DNA from: Alphaproteobacteria bacterium | GTDB lineage: Bacteria > Pseudomonadota > Alphaproteobacteria > Caulobacterales > Parvularculaceae | Reading direction: 5' to 3' | NCBI GenBank assembly: GCA_030433215.1 | Contig: JAUIMC010000022.1 | Location: 1-59,631 of the forward strand | DNA: 59,631 nt | In this document: piece after piece, positions 17,034 through 24,433 of the stretch | How the letters are laid out: every line of letters begins with the position of its first letter | Numbering within the stretch: position 1 is the stretch's first letter | Position numbers and translations under genes: made by a program | Notes under the pieces: generated by a model | Told to the model about the DNA's origin: nothing | The model's database searches: none | What the model saw: only the letters and a program-made list of their open reading frames with translations

Positions 17034-17869
17034 TCTTCTTGCGGCGGCGAAATGTCGAAGGCGCGGCTGTCGAAGACGACGCCTTCAAATTCCGCGGCTC
17101 CTTCGTAACGCACCACAAGTTCGCCCGCGGCGAGGGACACGAAGCCTAGGGGAATGGTCGCCTTGCGCTGGTCGGCGTCGGTAAAGCCGGCGACGTTCTC
17201 CCGGATGCCGAGCAATTCTTTTTCGCCGCCCTCGGGCGTGTAGGTGACGACCATCCGTCCGTAGCTGGACCACACGCCCTGGGATTCGATCATGGTTTGC
17301 AGCATCAGGAGACCGTCATCGTCGCGCAGGAGTTTCACGTCCGTGATCTTTGCAGCGGCCTTGCCGCCATTCCTGAGGATGACCGGCGCCGACATGCCGA
17401 GGCGCACATCGACCTGAAGGCCGGTGTCGCTCGCCTTGCGCAGCGCCGTGCGCGAGGCTTCCGTCTCGATCAACAAATGCGAGCGGCGCTCTCCTTTCGG
17501 CGGCTTCGCGCCGGTCTTGATTTCCACGGTGATGGTCCGCCGTCCGCCGGGCTTCAGGCGGAAATGCGCGGGAGAGACGACGAGATAAGGCGCGGCGCTG
17601 AGATCGGCGCGCAACGCCGGTTCGGCCGGCTCGTATCCCGTCTCCGTCGCGGCGAGATCGACCCAGCTCACCCGGCCCTCGACGATGCGGTCGGACGGGT
17701 TGGAAACCGTAAATTCGGCGCGCGAATGCTCGAGATCCAGCACCTGGCGCAAGGGCGAAAGGCCCATATCCGCGGTCGCGGCGCCATGGGAGGCGAGCGC
17801 TGCGGCGCCAAGAGCCAGGGCCCTTGCGCGCCAGCTGCGCCCGAAGCCGGATGTCTTCACTATCGCCAT
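17030..17869 (-). CDS. PapD-like periplasmic pilus-assembly chaperone
   Basis: A 279-residue protein with a signal peptide (Arg-rich start, hydrophobic Ala/Leu core, cleavage near SHGAATA). The N-terminal Ig-like domain has SPLRQVLDLEHSRAEFTVSN and later YLVVSPAHFRLKPGGRRTITV, the usual PapD strand pattern; a second domain follows. Such chaperones donate a strand to pilin-like subunits, but no usher or pilin gene lies nearby, so the substrate is unknown. ATG 17869 was chosen because the signal peptide begins there. It is divergent from mipZ with about 107 bases between. Confidence 0.8.
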   Translation of the reverse strand: MAIVKTSGFGRSWRARALALGAAALASHGAATADMGLSPLRQVLDLEHSRAEFTVSNPSDRIVEGRVSWVDLAATETGYEPAEPALRADLSAAPYLVVSPAHFRLKPGGRRTITVEIKTGAKPPKGERRSHLLIETEASRTALRKASDTGLQVDVRLGMSAPVILRNGGKAAAKITDVKLLRDDDGLLMLQTMIESQGVWSSYGRMVVTYTPEGGEKELLGIRENVAGFTDADQRKATIPLGFVSLAAGELVVRYEGAAEFEGVVFDSRAFDISPPQED

Positions 17870-17976
17870 AAGCCCTAGAATCGTCTCACAGTCGAAACTA
17901 CGTGGGGAGAGTTTCCCAACTGTAAGCAAGAATGATGAAAAGCCGGTCCTTTGAGGGCCGATGAGAGACCTTTCCT

Positions 17977-18819
17977 ATGACTCACGTAATCGTCCTCGGT
18001 AACGAAAAGGGCGGCTCGGGCAAATCGACGACGGCCATGCACCTCATCGTGGCGTTGATGCGGTCCGGCAAAAAGGTCGGCGCAGTTGATCTCGACCTGC
18101 GCCAGGGCAGCTTGACGCGATATCTTGAGAACAGAAAAAAATTCAGCGAAATCAAAGAGAAAGAACTTATCTTTCCGCAGATTGTAGAGGTTGAGCCGTC
18201 GAGCCTCGACAGCCGCGCGGAGTCCCAGAAGAAAGAGACGGAAAACCTTAAAAACGCGCTGAAAACCCTCGGCGAGTGCGATTTCGTGGTGATCGACTGT
18301 CCAGGCGCGAACACCCATCTGTCGCGGCTCGCTCATCTGCACGCCGACACCATCGTGACGCCGCTGAATGACAGTTTCGTCGATTTCGACCTGCTCGCGA
18401 AGGTCGATCCCGAAACCGGCAAGGTGATCGGGCCGAGCCTTTACAGCGAGATGGTCTGGGACGCGCGCAAGCACCGCGCCATGATGGGCGACCGCAGCGG
18501 CATCGACTGGGTGGTGATGCGCAACCGCCTGTCCGCTACCCGTGCGCGCAACAAGAAGAATATGGGCGACAAGCTGGACGAGCTCTCCTCGCGCATCGGC
18601 TTCCGGCTGGCGCGCGGCTTTGGCGACCGGGTGATTTATCGCGAACTCTTTCCCATCGGCCTGACGCTGCTCGATCTCGGCGGGGTCGATTCGCCGGTGC
18701 GGCTGTCGACCATGAGCCATGTCACGGCGCGGCTTGAAATCCGCTCTCTTGTGGCGGCGCTCAACCTGCCGGTGAATGAAAAGGCCGAAGAGGACGCCGA
18801 CAAGGCCGCGGCGGCCTAG
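17977..18819 (+). CDS. mipZ: Division-plane positioning ATPase MipZ
   Basis: ParA/MinD-type ATPase that forms a polar gradient through ParB and inhibits FtsZ, placing division at mid-cell. The 280-residue protein has the deviant Walker A NEKGGSGKSTTAMHL near residue 10, Walker A' DLDLRQGSLTRYLENR near 40, and Walker B FVVIDCPGANTHLSR near 105. Diagnostic MipZ blocks include TPLNDSFVDFDLLAKVDP and DRVIYRELFPIGLTLLDL, which plain ParA proteins lack. A short acidic Ala-rich tail ends it. The next gene is a membrane DnaJ, a neighbour seen in related genomes. Confidence 0.95.
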   Translation: MTHVIVLGNEKGGSGKSTTAMHLIVALMRSGKKVGAVDLDLRQGSLTRYLENRKKFSEIKEKELIFPQIVEVEPSSLDSRAESQKKETENLKNALKTLGECDFVVIDCPGANTHLSRLAHLHADTIVTPLNDSFVDFDLLAKVDPETGKVIGPSLYSEMVWDARKHRAMMGDRSGIDWVVMRNRLSATRARNKKNMGDKLDELSSRIGFRLARGFGDRVIYRELFPIGLTLLDLGGVDSPVRLSTMSHVTARLEIRSLVAALNLPVNEKAEEDADKAAAA

Positions 18820-18873
18820 ATCCCCCCGCCAAATTGCATCGCGATAGCGCCGTGAAGCGGCTATGCTTGCCTG

Positions 18874-19341
18874 ATGGGTCTTGGATTTCTTTCCATTCTG
18901 ATCGCCGTCGGCGCTGCGGGCTGGCTGTTGTTCCGGCTTGCGCGGGGCGGCGATGACAAAGGCGGGCGCTCCATGACGATCATGAAACTCGTTGTCTGGC
19001 TGGCGCTTGTCGCCGTGCTCTTGGCGGCGAAGCTTTGGCCGCTCGCTTTTATGGTGCTCCTGGCGGCGGGCGGGGTGATGGCGATCGAGGCCTGGCGTGC
19101 CCGCGCCGGCTCTTCGGAAACGGAAGAAGCACCGCCGGCGTCGCCGCCCGCGAAACGCATGAGCGAGGAAGAAGCGCTATCCGTGCTGGGCCTCGAGGCT
19201 GGCGCCGGTCCGCAGGAAATCCGCGCCGCGCACAGAAAGCTGATCTCCCAGCTTCATCCCGACCGGGGCGGTACGGATTATCTCGCCGCCAAGATCAATG
19301 AAGCGCGCGATTACCTGATGCGCCGCGCCGGCGCGGACTAA
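18874..19341 (+). CDS. Membrane-anchored DnaJ-domain protein
   Basis: A 155-residue protein with two N-terminal membrane segments (about 3-20 and 36-70), a short polar linker, and a C-terminal J-domain of about 50 residues. The essential HPD triplet is present in LISQLHPDRGGTDYLAAKINEARDYL, so it should stimulate a DnaK-type ATPase at the inner face of the membrane. It lacks the Gly/Phe and zinc regions of full DnaJ, resembling DjlA/TIM14-like co-chaperones. It lies 54 bases after mipZ. Confidence 0.85.
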   Translation: MGLGFLSILIAVGAAGWLLFRLARGGDDKGGRSMTIMKLVVWLALVAVLLAAKLWPLAFMVLLAAGGVMAIEAWRARAGSSETEEAPPASPPAKRMSEEEALSVLGLEAGAGPQEIRAAHRKLISQLHPDRGGTDYLAAKINEARDYLMRRAGAD

Positions 19342-19344
19342 ACG

Positions 19345-19698
19345 TCATTTCACGCTGAAGGGCGGCTTGTAGGTGCCGGGATAATGGGCGTTCGCCCAGA
19401 CGGCGATTTCGCGCAGCACAGGCCCCAGCGCGTGGCCCTTGTCTGTCAGCGCATAAGCATGGCGAACCGGATTGTCCTGATAGGCGGATTTTGAAATCAG
19501 CCCGTGTTCTTCAAGGCGCTTCAGCCGCTCGGCGAGAATATTCGTTGTCACGCCTTCCGGGGACTTCAGGAAATCGCTGTAGCGCGTGACGCCGCGAAAG
19601 AGATCGCGGATGACGATCAGCGACCACTTATCCCCGAGAATGTCGAGGGTCACCGCCAGGGGGCAGGGCGAACGGGGGAAAGTCGGCTTTTTGGGCAA
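19345..19698 (-). CDS. HxlR family transcriptional regulator
   Basis: A 117-residue winged helix-turn-helix regulator. CPLAVTLDILGDKWSLIVIRDLF near the start, then RYSDFLKSPEGVTTNILAERLKRLEEHGLI (recognition helix and wing) and YALTDKGHALGPVL are classic HxlR features; the early Cys is often redox- or electrophile-sensing in this family. It is divergent from the DsbA/HCCA-isomerase-like gene, and a perfect 11-base inverted repeat lies between them, the likely operator. A GAGGAG ribosome site precedes the start. Converges with the DnaJ gene at 3 bases. Confidence 0.92.
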   Translation of the reverse strand: MPKKPTFPRSPCPLAVTLDILGDKWSLIVIRDLFRGVTRYSDFLKSPEGVTTNILAERLKRLEEHGLISKSAYQDNPVRHAYALTDKGHALGPVLREIAVWANAHYPGTYKPPFSVK

Positions 19699-19721
19699 GG
19701 GGCTCCTCAGTCGCTTTTTTA

Positions 19722-19754
19722 TTGCAAGTTACAGCCGTCGCCAGTAACTTGCAA
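19722..19754. promoter_or_regulatory. HxlR operator (perfect 11-base inverted repeat)
   Basis: TTGCAAGTTAC at 19722-19732 and GTAACTTGCAA at 19744-19754 are exact reverse complements separated by 11 bases. The site lies between the divergent HxlR regulator and the DsbA-like gene, 24 bases from the regulator start and 40 from the target start, so binding could control both. A further half-like sequence (AGTGACTTGAT) follows near 19761-19771. Confidence 0.8.
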
Positions 19755-19794
19755 AATTAAAGTGACTTGATCCAGCTGAAAAGGGAGAGATTCG

Positions 19795-20361
19795 ATGACC
19801 GGCATTCGCGTTTATCACGGCTTTCGCAGTCCTTATTCGCGCCTGGGGCTTCACATGCTGGCCAGGGCCGGCCTGTCGGCGGAACTGATTCCTTTCACCG
19901 GCCCGCCGGAGGGGCATAAATTCGACGATCCGGCCGCGAACCGGTTGAAGCTTTCCTATTATCTTCTCGACGCGCCGCGCATGACCATGCGCCTCGGGCT
20001 GCCGATCCAGCCGCCTAATCCCTTCGAAGTCGACATGACCGCCGCCAACCGGGCCGCCGCCGCCGCAGAGCTTGAGGGCAAGGGGCTGGCTTTCGCCATC
20101 GCCGTGTCGGACGCGCGCTGGGGCAAGGGCCGCGACATTTCCGATTTATCCGTGCTTGAAAAATGCGCCGAGGAGGCAGGCTGGGACAGGGCGCGGATCG
20201 GAGCGGCGCAGGAAGATGGGGATGTCGTCGCCGCCATGCAGCGCCATCGCGACACGATCGCCGAAGACGGCGTATTCGGCGTGCCTTTCGCGGTTATGGG
20301 CGCCCGGAAATATTGGGGCCATGACCGCTTTCACATTCTGGCGGAAGATGCGGGCGTGTGA
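19795..20361 (+). CDS. DsbA-family/2-hydroxychromene-2-carboxylate isomerase-like protein
   Basis: A 188-residue thioredoxin-fold protein of the DsbA/HCCA-isomerase group. The active-site region is FRSPYSRLGLHML, so the CXXC pair is replaced by serine, as in glutathione-dependent HCCA isomerases and kappa-class GSTs. The cis-proline-containing VFGVPFAVM and the final KYWGHDRFHIL are also family features. It lacks a signal peptide and is probably cytoplasmic. Divergent from HxlR, suggesting induction by an aromatic or electrophilic compound; the actual substrate is unknown. Confidence 0.85.
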   Translation: MTGIRVYHGFRSPYSRLGLHMLARAGLSAELIPFTGPPEGHKFDDPAANRLKLSYYLLDAPRMTMRLGLPIQPPNPFEVDMTAANRAAAAAELEGKGLAFAIAVSDARWGKGRDISDLSVLEKCAEEAGWDRARIGAAQEDGDVVAAMQRHRDTIAEDGVFGVPFAVMGARKYWGHDRFHILAEDAGV

Positions 20362-20370
20362 AGCGGGCGC

Positions 20371-21438
20371 TCAGGCGACGCCTTGGCGCGTGCGGCCTTC
20401 ATCCGGCGTGCTCAATTCGCCTTCGTGGAAGACGCGGTTTCGCCCGGCGCTTTTCGCGCCGTACAGACAGATATCCGCGCGGTCGATCAGGCTTTCCATC
20501 GTGTCGTCGGGACGAAGCTGGGCGACGCCCAGCGACATGGTGACGGTGCCGAGGTCTTCATCCGTGCGGCGTTTGCGCAACCGCCGGGACTCGACGGCGA
20601 TGCGAATCTTTTCAGCAACCTTTCGCGCATTCTCCATAGTCGTGCCGGGCAGGACGACAGCGAATTCCTCGCCCCCGTAACGCGCCAGCATGTCCATGCC
20701 TTTGACATTGGCGTTCATCATTTCGGCGACGAGGCGCAGCACCTGGTCGCCGGTGAGATGGCCCCAGGTGTCGTTGAATTTCTTAAAATGGTCGATGTCG
20801 CACAAGAGCAGGGACAACGGGTCGCCATTGATGCGCGCCTCGGTCATGTGTTTTTCCAGCGAGCGGTCGAAGGTGGCGCGATTGGCGACGCCGGTCAGCG
20901 CATCCTGCATGGCTTCGCGCTGGATCGCTTCCACATCGCGCTGTAGCGCGTTGACTTCATCGACGGACGCGGCGAGGCGCGATTCGAGATTCTCGTTTTC
21001 CTCGCGCATGGATTTCGCAACGGAGATGACGCCTTCCAGAAGCGCCCCCACTGCCGGATAGGTTTCCGTGGTCTCGCGCAGCTGTTCGGAAATGTTCGAA
21101 AGTTCTTTGGTGCGGCCTTGCGCGTTCTCGCCGGTCTCTTCGACGATGTCGTATAGCTCGCTGACTTCGTTATGGAACCGCGTCACCAGTTCGATGACGT
21201 CGTTGGATATGTCGGTCTGCTCAATCAGCTTTTTATAGAGCGCGTCCGCCTTCTCCTGGCTGACCTTGCCCTTGGCGTCCATCGCCTTCTGGATGTGCGC
21301 TGAAAGCGACGGGTTCTTGCCTTCCACATGCGCATACCAGAGTTCGTAATTGCGCGGGGTTGCGGCAAGGCCCGTCTTTTTCAACGCCGCCAGCGCAAGC
21401 TCCGCATAGCGGTGGCTCATATCCGTGTCTGGATTCAT
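20371..21438 (-). CDS. GGDEF-domain diguanylate cyclase
   Basis: A 355-residue soluble protein predicted to make cyclic di-GMP. The C-terminal half carries a full GGDEF domain: DALTGVANRATFDRSL, CDIDHFKKFNDTWGH and the signature ARYGGEEFAVVLPG, then SLGVAQLRPDDT. The N-terminal 180 residues are helical, starting with a conserved YAELALAALKKTGLAATPRNYELWYAH segment that occurs in a known subgroup of alphaproteobacterial cyclases, and contain a coiled coil leading into the domain. No EAL domain and no membrane helix. Confidence 0.93.
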   Translation of the reverse strand: MNPDTDMSHRYAELALAALKKTGLAATPRNYELWYAHVEGKNPSLSAHIQKAMDAKGKVSQEKADALYKKLIEQTDISNDVIELVTRFHNEVSELYDIVEETGENAQGRTKELSNISEQLRETTETYPAVGALLEGVISVAKSMREENENLESRLAASVDEVNALQRDVEAIQREAMQDALTGVANRATFDRSLEKHMTEARINGDPLSLLLCDIDHFKKFNDTWGHLTGDQVLRLVAEMMNANVKGMDMLARYGGEEFAVVLPGTTMENARKVAEKIRIAVESRRLRKRRTDEDLGTVTMSLGVAQLRPDDTMESLIDRADICLYGAKSAGRNRVFHEGELSTPDEGRTRQGVA

Positions 21439-21538
21439 AGCTCCCCGAAATCCAAATGGGTGTTCTTCCCCGTTATGCGAAGGGAGCTTAAGGACGCGCG
21501 GTAAAGGATTGCCTAAGGTTGAGCGTACAAGGCCGTCC

Positions 21539-21566
21539 CAACAGCCCCGGTAAAGCGGGGCTGTTG
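21539..21566. terminator. Perfect hairpin between rhlE and the cyclase gene
   Basis: CAACAGCCCCG and CGGGGCTGTTG form an 11-base perfect stem with a six-base loop, 30 bases after the rhlE stop on the minus strand. Neither side is followed by a clear T run, so it may be a weak terminator or an mRNA 3'-end stabiliser and not a strong intrinsic terminator. Confidence 0.55.
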
Positions 21567-21595
21567 AACGATCTCATTAACGCGCAATTAAAGTC

Positions 21596-23104
21596 TTAGC
21601 GGGCGACCTTGCGGGTCAGGAAGGCGGGCACGTGATCGCCGAGACCGACGACGGCTTCTTCGCGCCGGCGTGACGAGCGGGCGTCGCCGCCGCCGCGGCG
21701 GCGTTTGGAGGACCGGCCCTCGTCAGGCTGCTTGTTGGCCGGCGCCGCATTGTCATTGTCCACTTCGGCGTCAACCGGTTTTTCGGCAGCCGGCTGGTCG
21801 TTCGCGGGCTCCTTGGTCTCTTTGGCGTCCTTGGTCTCATTCCGGCCAGACCGCTCGCCAGAGGAGCGTTCGCTGGAGGAGCGCTCGCCGCGCCGTGAAC
21901 GGCGCTTGCCGCCCTTGTCGTCGCCCCGGCCGCCTTTTCTGTCAGGCCGTTCGGATGCCGGATTCGCCTCGAAGAATTCGCTGAAATCGAGTTCCTCGAT
22001 TTCCTTTGCGCCAATGGTTTTGAGGATCGAGTCGAGATGCTTGCCGTCCGCCGGCGTCACCAGCATCAGCGCCGCGCCCTTGCGGCCTGCGCGTCCCGTG
22101 CGTCCGATGCGGTGGACGTAATCGTCCGAATGGATCGGCACGTCGAAATTGAAGACATGGCTCACCGCGGGGATGTCGAGGCCGCGGGCGGCGACGTCGG
22201 ACGCCACCAGGAACTGCAAGTCGTCGCTGCGGAATTTGTCGAGCGTTTCGGTGCGGAACGATTGTGCTAGGTCGCCATGGATGGGGCGCGCATTGAAGCC
22301 GTGCTTTTGCAGCGACTTGGCGACCACATCCACCGTCGATTTGCGGTTGCAGAAGATGATGCCGTTCTTGACGTCATCCTTGCCGATCAGCTCACGCAGG
22401 ACGGCGCGCTTTTGCCTGTCGTCTTTCGACGGCACGCGCACGATATTCTGCTTGATGGTGTCGGCGGTGGTCGCTGGCCGGGAAACCTCGACGCGCACCG
22501 GCTGGTGCAGGAACTGGTCGGTGATGCGCTGGATTTCCGGCGGCATGGTGGCCGAGAAGAACAGGGTCTGGCGCGTCATCGGCGTCAGTTTGAAGATTTT
22601 CTCGATATCGGGAATGAAGCCCATGTCGAGCATGCGGTCGGCTTCGTCGACGACCATCACTTCAATGCCGGTGAGGAGGAGGCGTCCGCGCTCGAAATGA
22701 TCGAGCAGGCGGCCCGGCGTGGCGATGAGAACGTCGACGCCGCGGGTCAGCTTGGCGTCCTGGTCGCCGAAGGAGACGCCGCCGATCAAGAGCGCCATGG
22801 AAAGCTTGTGGTTGGCGCCGTATTTCTCGAAATTCTCCGCAACCTGCGCGGCAAGCTCGCGCGTCGGGGCGAGAACGAGGCTGCGCGGCATACGCGCCCT
22901 GGCGCGGCCTTTCGACAGGCGCTCGATCATCGGCAGGGTGAAGGAAGCGGTCTTGCCCGTGCCGGTCTGGGCGATGCCGAGGACATCCTGGCCCTTGAGG
23001 GCGGGCGGGATCGCCTCTTTCTGGATCGGGGTGGGGTTTTCGTAGCCAGCCGCAGCAATAGCTTCGAGCAGTTTCGGCGACAGGCCGAGATCAGCGAACG
23101 ACAT
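21596..23104 (-). CDS. DEAD-box RNA helicase, RhlE type
   Basis: ATP-dependent RNA helicase (502 residues) likely acting in ribosome assembly or RNA decay. All motifs are visible in order: Q motif (FADLGLSPKLLEAI, PTPIQ), AQTGTGKT, PTRELAAQ, TPGRLLDH, DEADRMLD, SATMP, then ARGLDIP and HRIGRTGRAG. A basic, Ser/Arg/Gly-rich disordered tail of about 115 residues follows, ending in the short conserved-looking GLGDHVPAFLTRKVAR. ATG 23104 was chosen because the Q-motif region begins there; the upstream in-frame extension has no homologous look. Confidence 0.93.
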   Translation of the reverse strand: MSFADLGLSPKLLEAIAAAGYENPTPIQKEAIPPALKGQDVLGIAQTGTGKTASFTLPMIERLSKGRARARMPRSLVLAPTRELAAQVAENFEKYGANHKLSMALLIGGVSFGDQDAKLTRGVDVLIATPGRLLDHFERGRLLLTGIEVMVVDEADRMLDMGFIPDIEKIFKLTPMTRQTLFFSATMPPEIQRITDQFLHQPVRVEVSRPATTADTIKQNIVRVPSKDDRQKRAVLRELIGKDDVKNGIIFCNRKSTVDVVAKSLQKHGFNARPIHGDLAQSFRTETLDKFRSDDLQFLVASDVAARGLDIPAVSHVFNFDVPIHSDDYVHRIGRTGRAGRKGAALMLVTPADGKHLDSILKTIGAKEIEELDFSEFFEANPASERPDRKGGRGDDKGGKRRSRRGERSSSERSSGERSGRNETKDAKETKEPANDQPAAEKPVDAEVDNDNAAPANKQPDEGRSSKRRRGGGDARSSRRREEAVVGLGDHVPAFLTRKVAR

Positions 23105-23444
23105 TGAGTCTCCGTTTGTTTTTTGCTGGCGGGGCGCGCTTCCCGCGTCGCCCAAAAGCCAGTTTTCGCATCGGCGGGGTTGTTTGTACCAACGCCCCGC
23201 CCTTCCGCCGAGGAAGCGATGCGTCATCAATGCAATGGGCCTTGGGCCGGATGCGAATGCAAAATGTGCGCTGCGTCTTATGGTGGGGCCGGATCCCTGT
23301 GAGGGAAGGAGGCCGATTGCGCGCGCTGCATCGCAGCATTGCGAGGCCGGACGTAAGAGGCTTTCGGGCCTAAGTCAACGTGTGCGAGGGGTTTCGGGGC
23401 CTCCGGCGCTGGTCCGGCGGCGGATTGTTGCTTAAAATCATCAC
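23105..23444. other. Intergenic region upstream of rhlE and the SFPD-repeat gene
   Basis: About 340 bases separate two divergent genes and should contain both promoters and the 5' leader of the helicase mRNA. Several short open frames on the plus strand have shadow-like composition and no ribosome site. No repeats, RNA gene or clear promoter boxes were recognised by eye. Confidence 0.4.
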
Positions 23445-23783
23445 ATGTACGGACGATTTTCAGGACGGATCGCGCTTGCCTGCATGGGCTTTGTGGCGCT
23501 CAGTGCGCGCGCCGCAGCGGATGAGGGCTTTAATCCGGACGCATGCGCCTATAACGGCTTGCCTCTTCATGGCGACATCCAGGTGGTTGAGAGCTTCCCC
23601 GATATCAAGGTCCAGATCGTGGAGAGCTTTCCGGACCTGAAGGTCGAGCGTGTCGGCAGTTTCCCGGATGATTGCGGGCAGTGGAGATTTGTCGACAGCT
23701 TCCCGGATATTAAAATTCAGTATGTGGACAGTTTTCCGGATCTGAAAGTCCAGTTCGTCGAGAGTTTTCCGGGCGTTCCGTAA
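23445..23783 (+). CDS. Small secreted protein with 11-residue SFPD repeats
   Basis: A 112-residue protein with a signal peptide (cleavage near ARAAA, residue 25). From residue 43 to the end it consists of six copies of an 11-residue unit of the form KVQ-x-VESFPDL, with SFPD/G at residues 50, 61, 72, 85, 96 and 107; only the third-to-fourth step is 13, owing to a short DDCGQW insert. Two cysteines (34 and 77) remain in the mature protein and could form a disulfide. The alternating Val/Ile/Phe pattern suggests stacked beta turns, perhaps a small beta-solenoid. I do not recognise a named family. Confidence 0.75.
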   Translation: MYGRFSGRIALACMGFVALSARAAADEGFNPDACAYNGLPLHGDIQVVESFPDIKVQIVESFPDLKVERVGSFPDDCGQWRFVDSFPDIKIQYVDSFPDLKVQFVESFPGVP

Positions 23784-23862
23784 GTTGTGGCGCTTTTGCG
23801 GCGACCGGAACGAGACGGTGAATCCGGTGTTAACCTTGCAAAACCGCAAGGAGAACGCCGTT

Positions 23863-24393
23863 ATGCGATTACCCCGTAAACTTACGCTCATGACCACGTC
23901 GATGTTTGTCGCGCCGCTGGCGCTGTCGGTTGCGCATGCGCAGTCTGCTGATGATCTCAACGCCGATGCGCTGGCCGACTTCCGGACCGGCGCCGACGAG
24001 ATGCTTTACGACGGTTCCGATCTCGATCCCCGCGGCGAAGGCGACATGGAAGCGGCTGCGAAACCAAAAGCCGGCGCCTCGGCAGAAGCGGCTGACATGA
24101 ACTATCTCGACGCTACGGGCGAAACGGCGGAGGAAGCCTGGGAAGACACCAAGGATGCGGCGGAAGACGCCGCTGATTCGGTCGGCGATGCTGCGGAGGA
24201 AACCGGCGAGTGGATGGAAGATGTCGGCGATGACGTTGGCGACGATCTTGAAGAAGCCGGCGAGGAAACCGGCGACTGGATGGAAGAGGCGGCAGACAAC
24301 GCCGACGACGCCATGGATGACGCTGATGATGAAGCGGACGACATGGCTGACGATATCGAAGACCAGCTGGAGGAAACGGACGAGCCTTATTGA
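23863..24393 (+). CDS. Secreted, extremely acidic repeat protein
   Basis: A 176-residue protein starting at ATG 23863, with an AAGGAG ribosome site and a good signal peptide ending AHA-QS. After about 80 residues of ordinary composition, the last 100 are dominated by Asp, Glu and Ala in loosely repeated helical units (EETGEWMEDVGDD and EETGDWMEEAADN, then runs of ADDAMDDADDEADDM). No cysteine, almost no basic residues. It could be an amphipathic or disordered periplasmic protein that binds cations or basic partners; this is inference. It follows the SFPD-repeat gene by 79 bases. Confidence 0.7.
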   Translation: MRLPRKLTLMTTSMFVAPLALSVAHAQSADDLNADALADFRTGADEMLYDGSDLDPRGEGDMEAAAKPKAGASAEAADMNYLDATGETAEEAWEDTKDAAEDAADSVGDAAEETGEWMEDVGDDVGDDLEEAGEETGDWMEEAADNADDAMDDADDEADDMADDIEDQLEETDEPY

Positions 24394-24433
24394 TTGCTGG
24401 CCCGTTTCTCTCGGGAGGAGAAGCGCCGCGCGC

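Noticed and set aside
23571-23780. Short regular DNA repeats that might suggest a CRISPR array
   Set aside because: The 33-base period is coding (11 residues), with conserved frame and synonymous changes, and there are no unique spacers.
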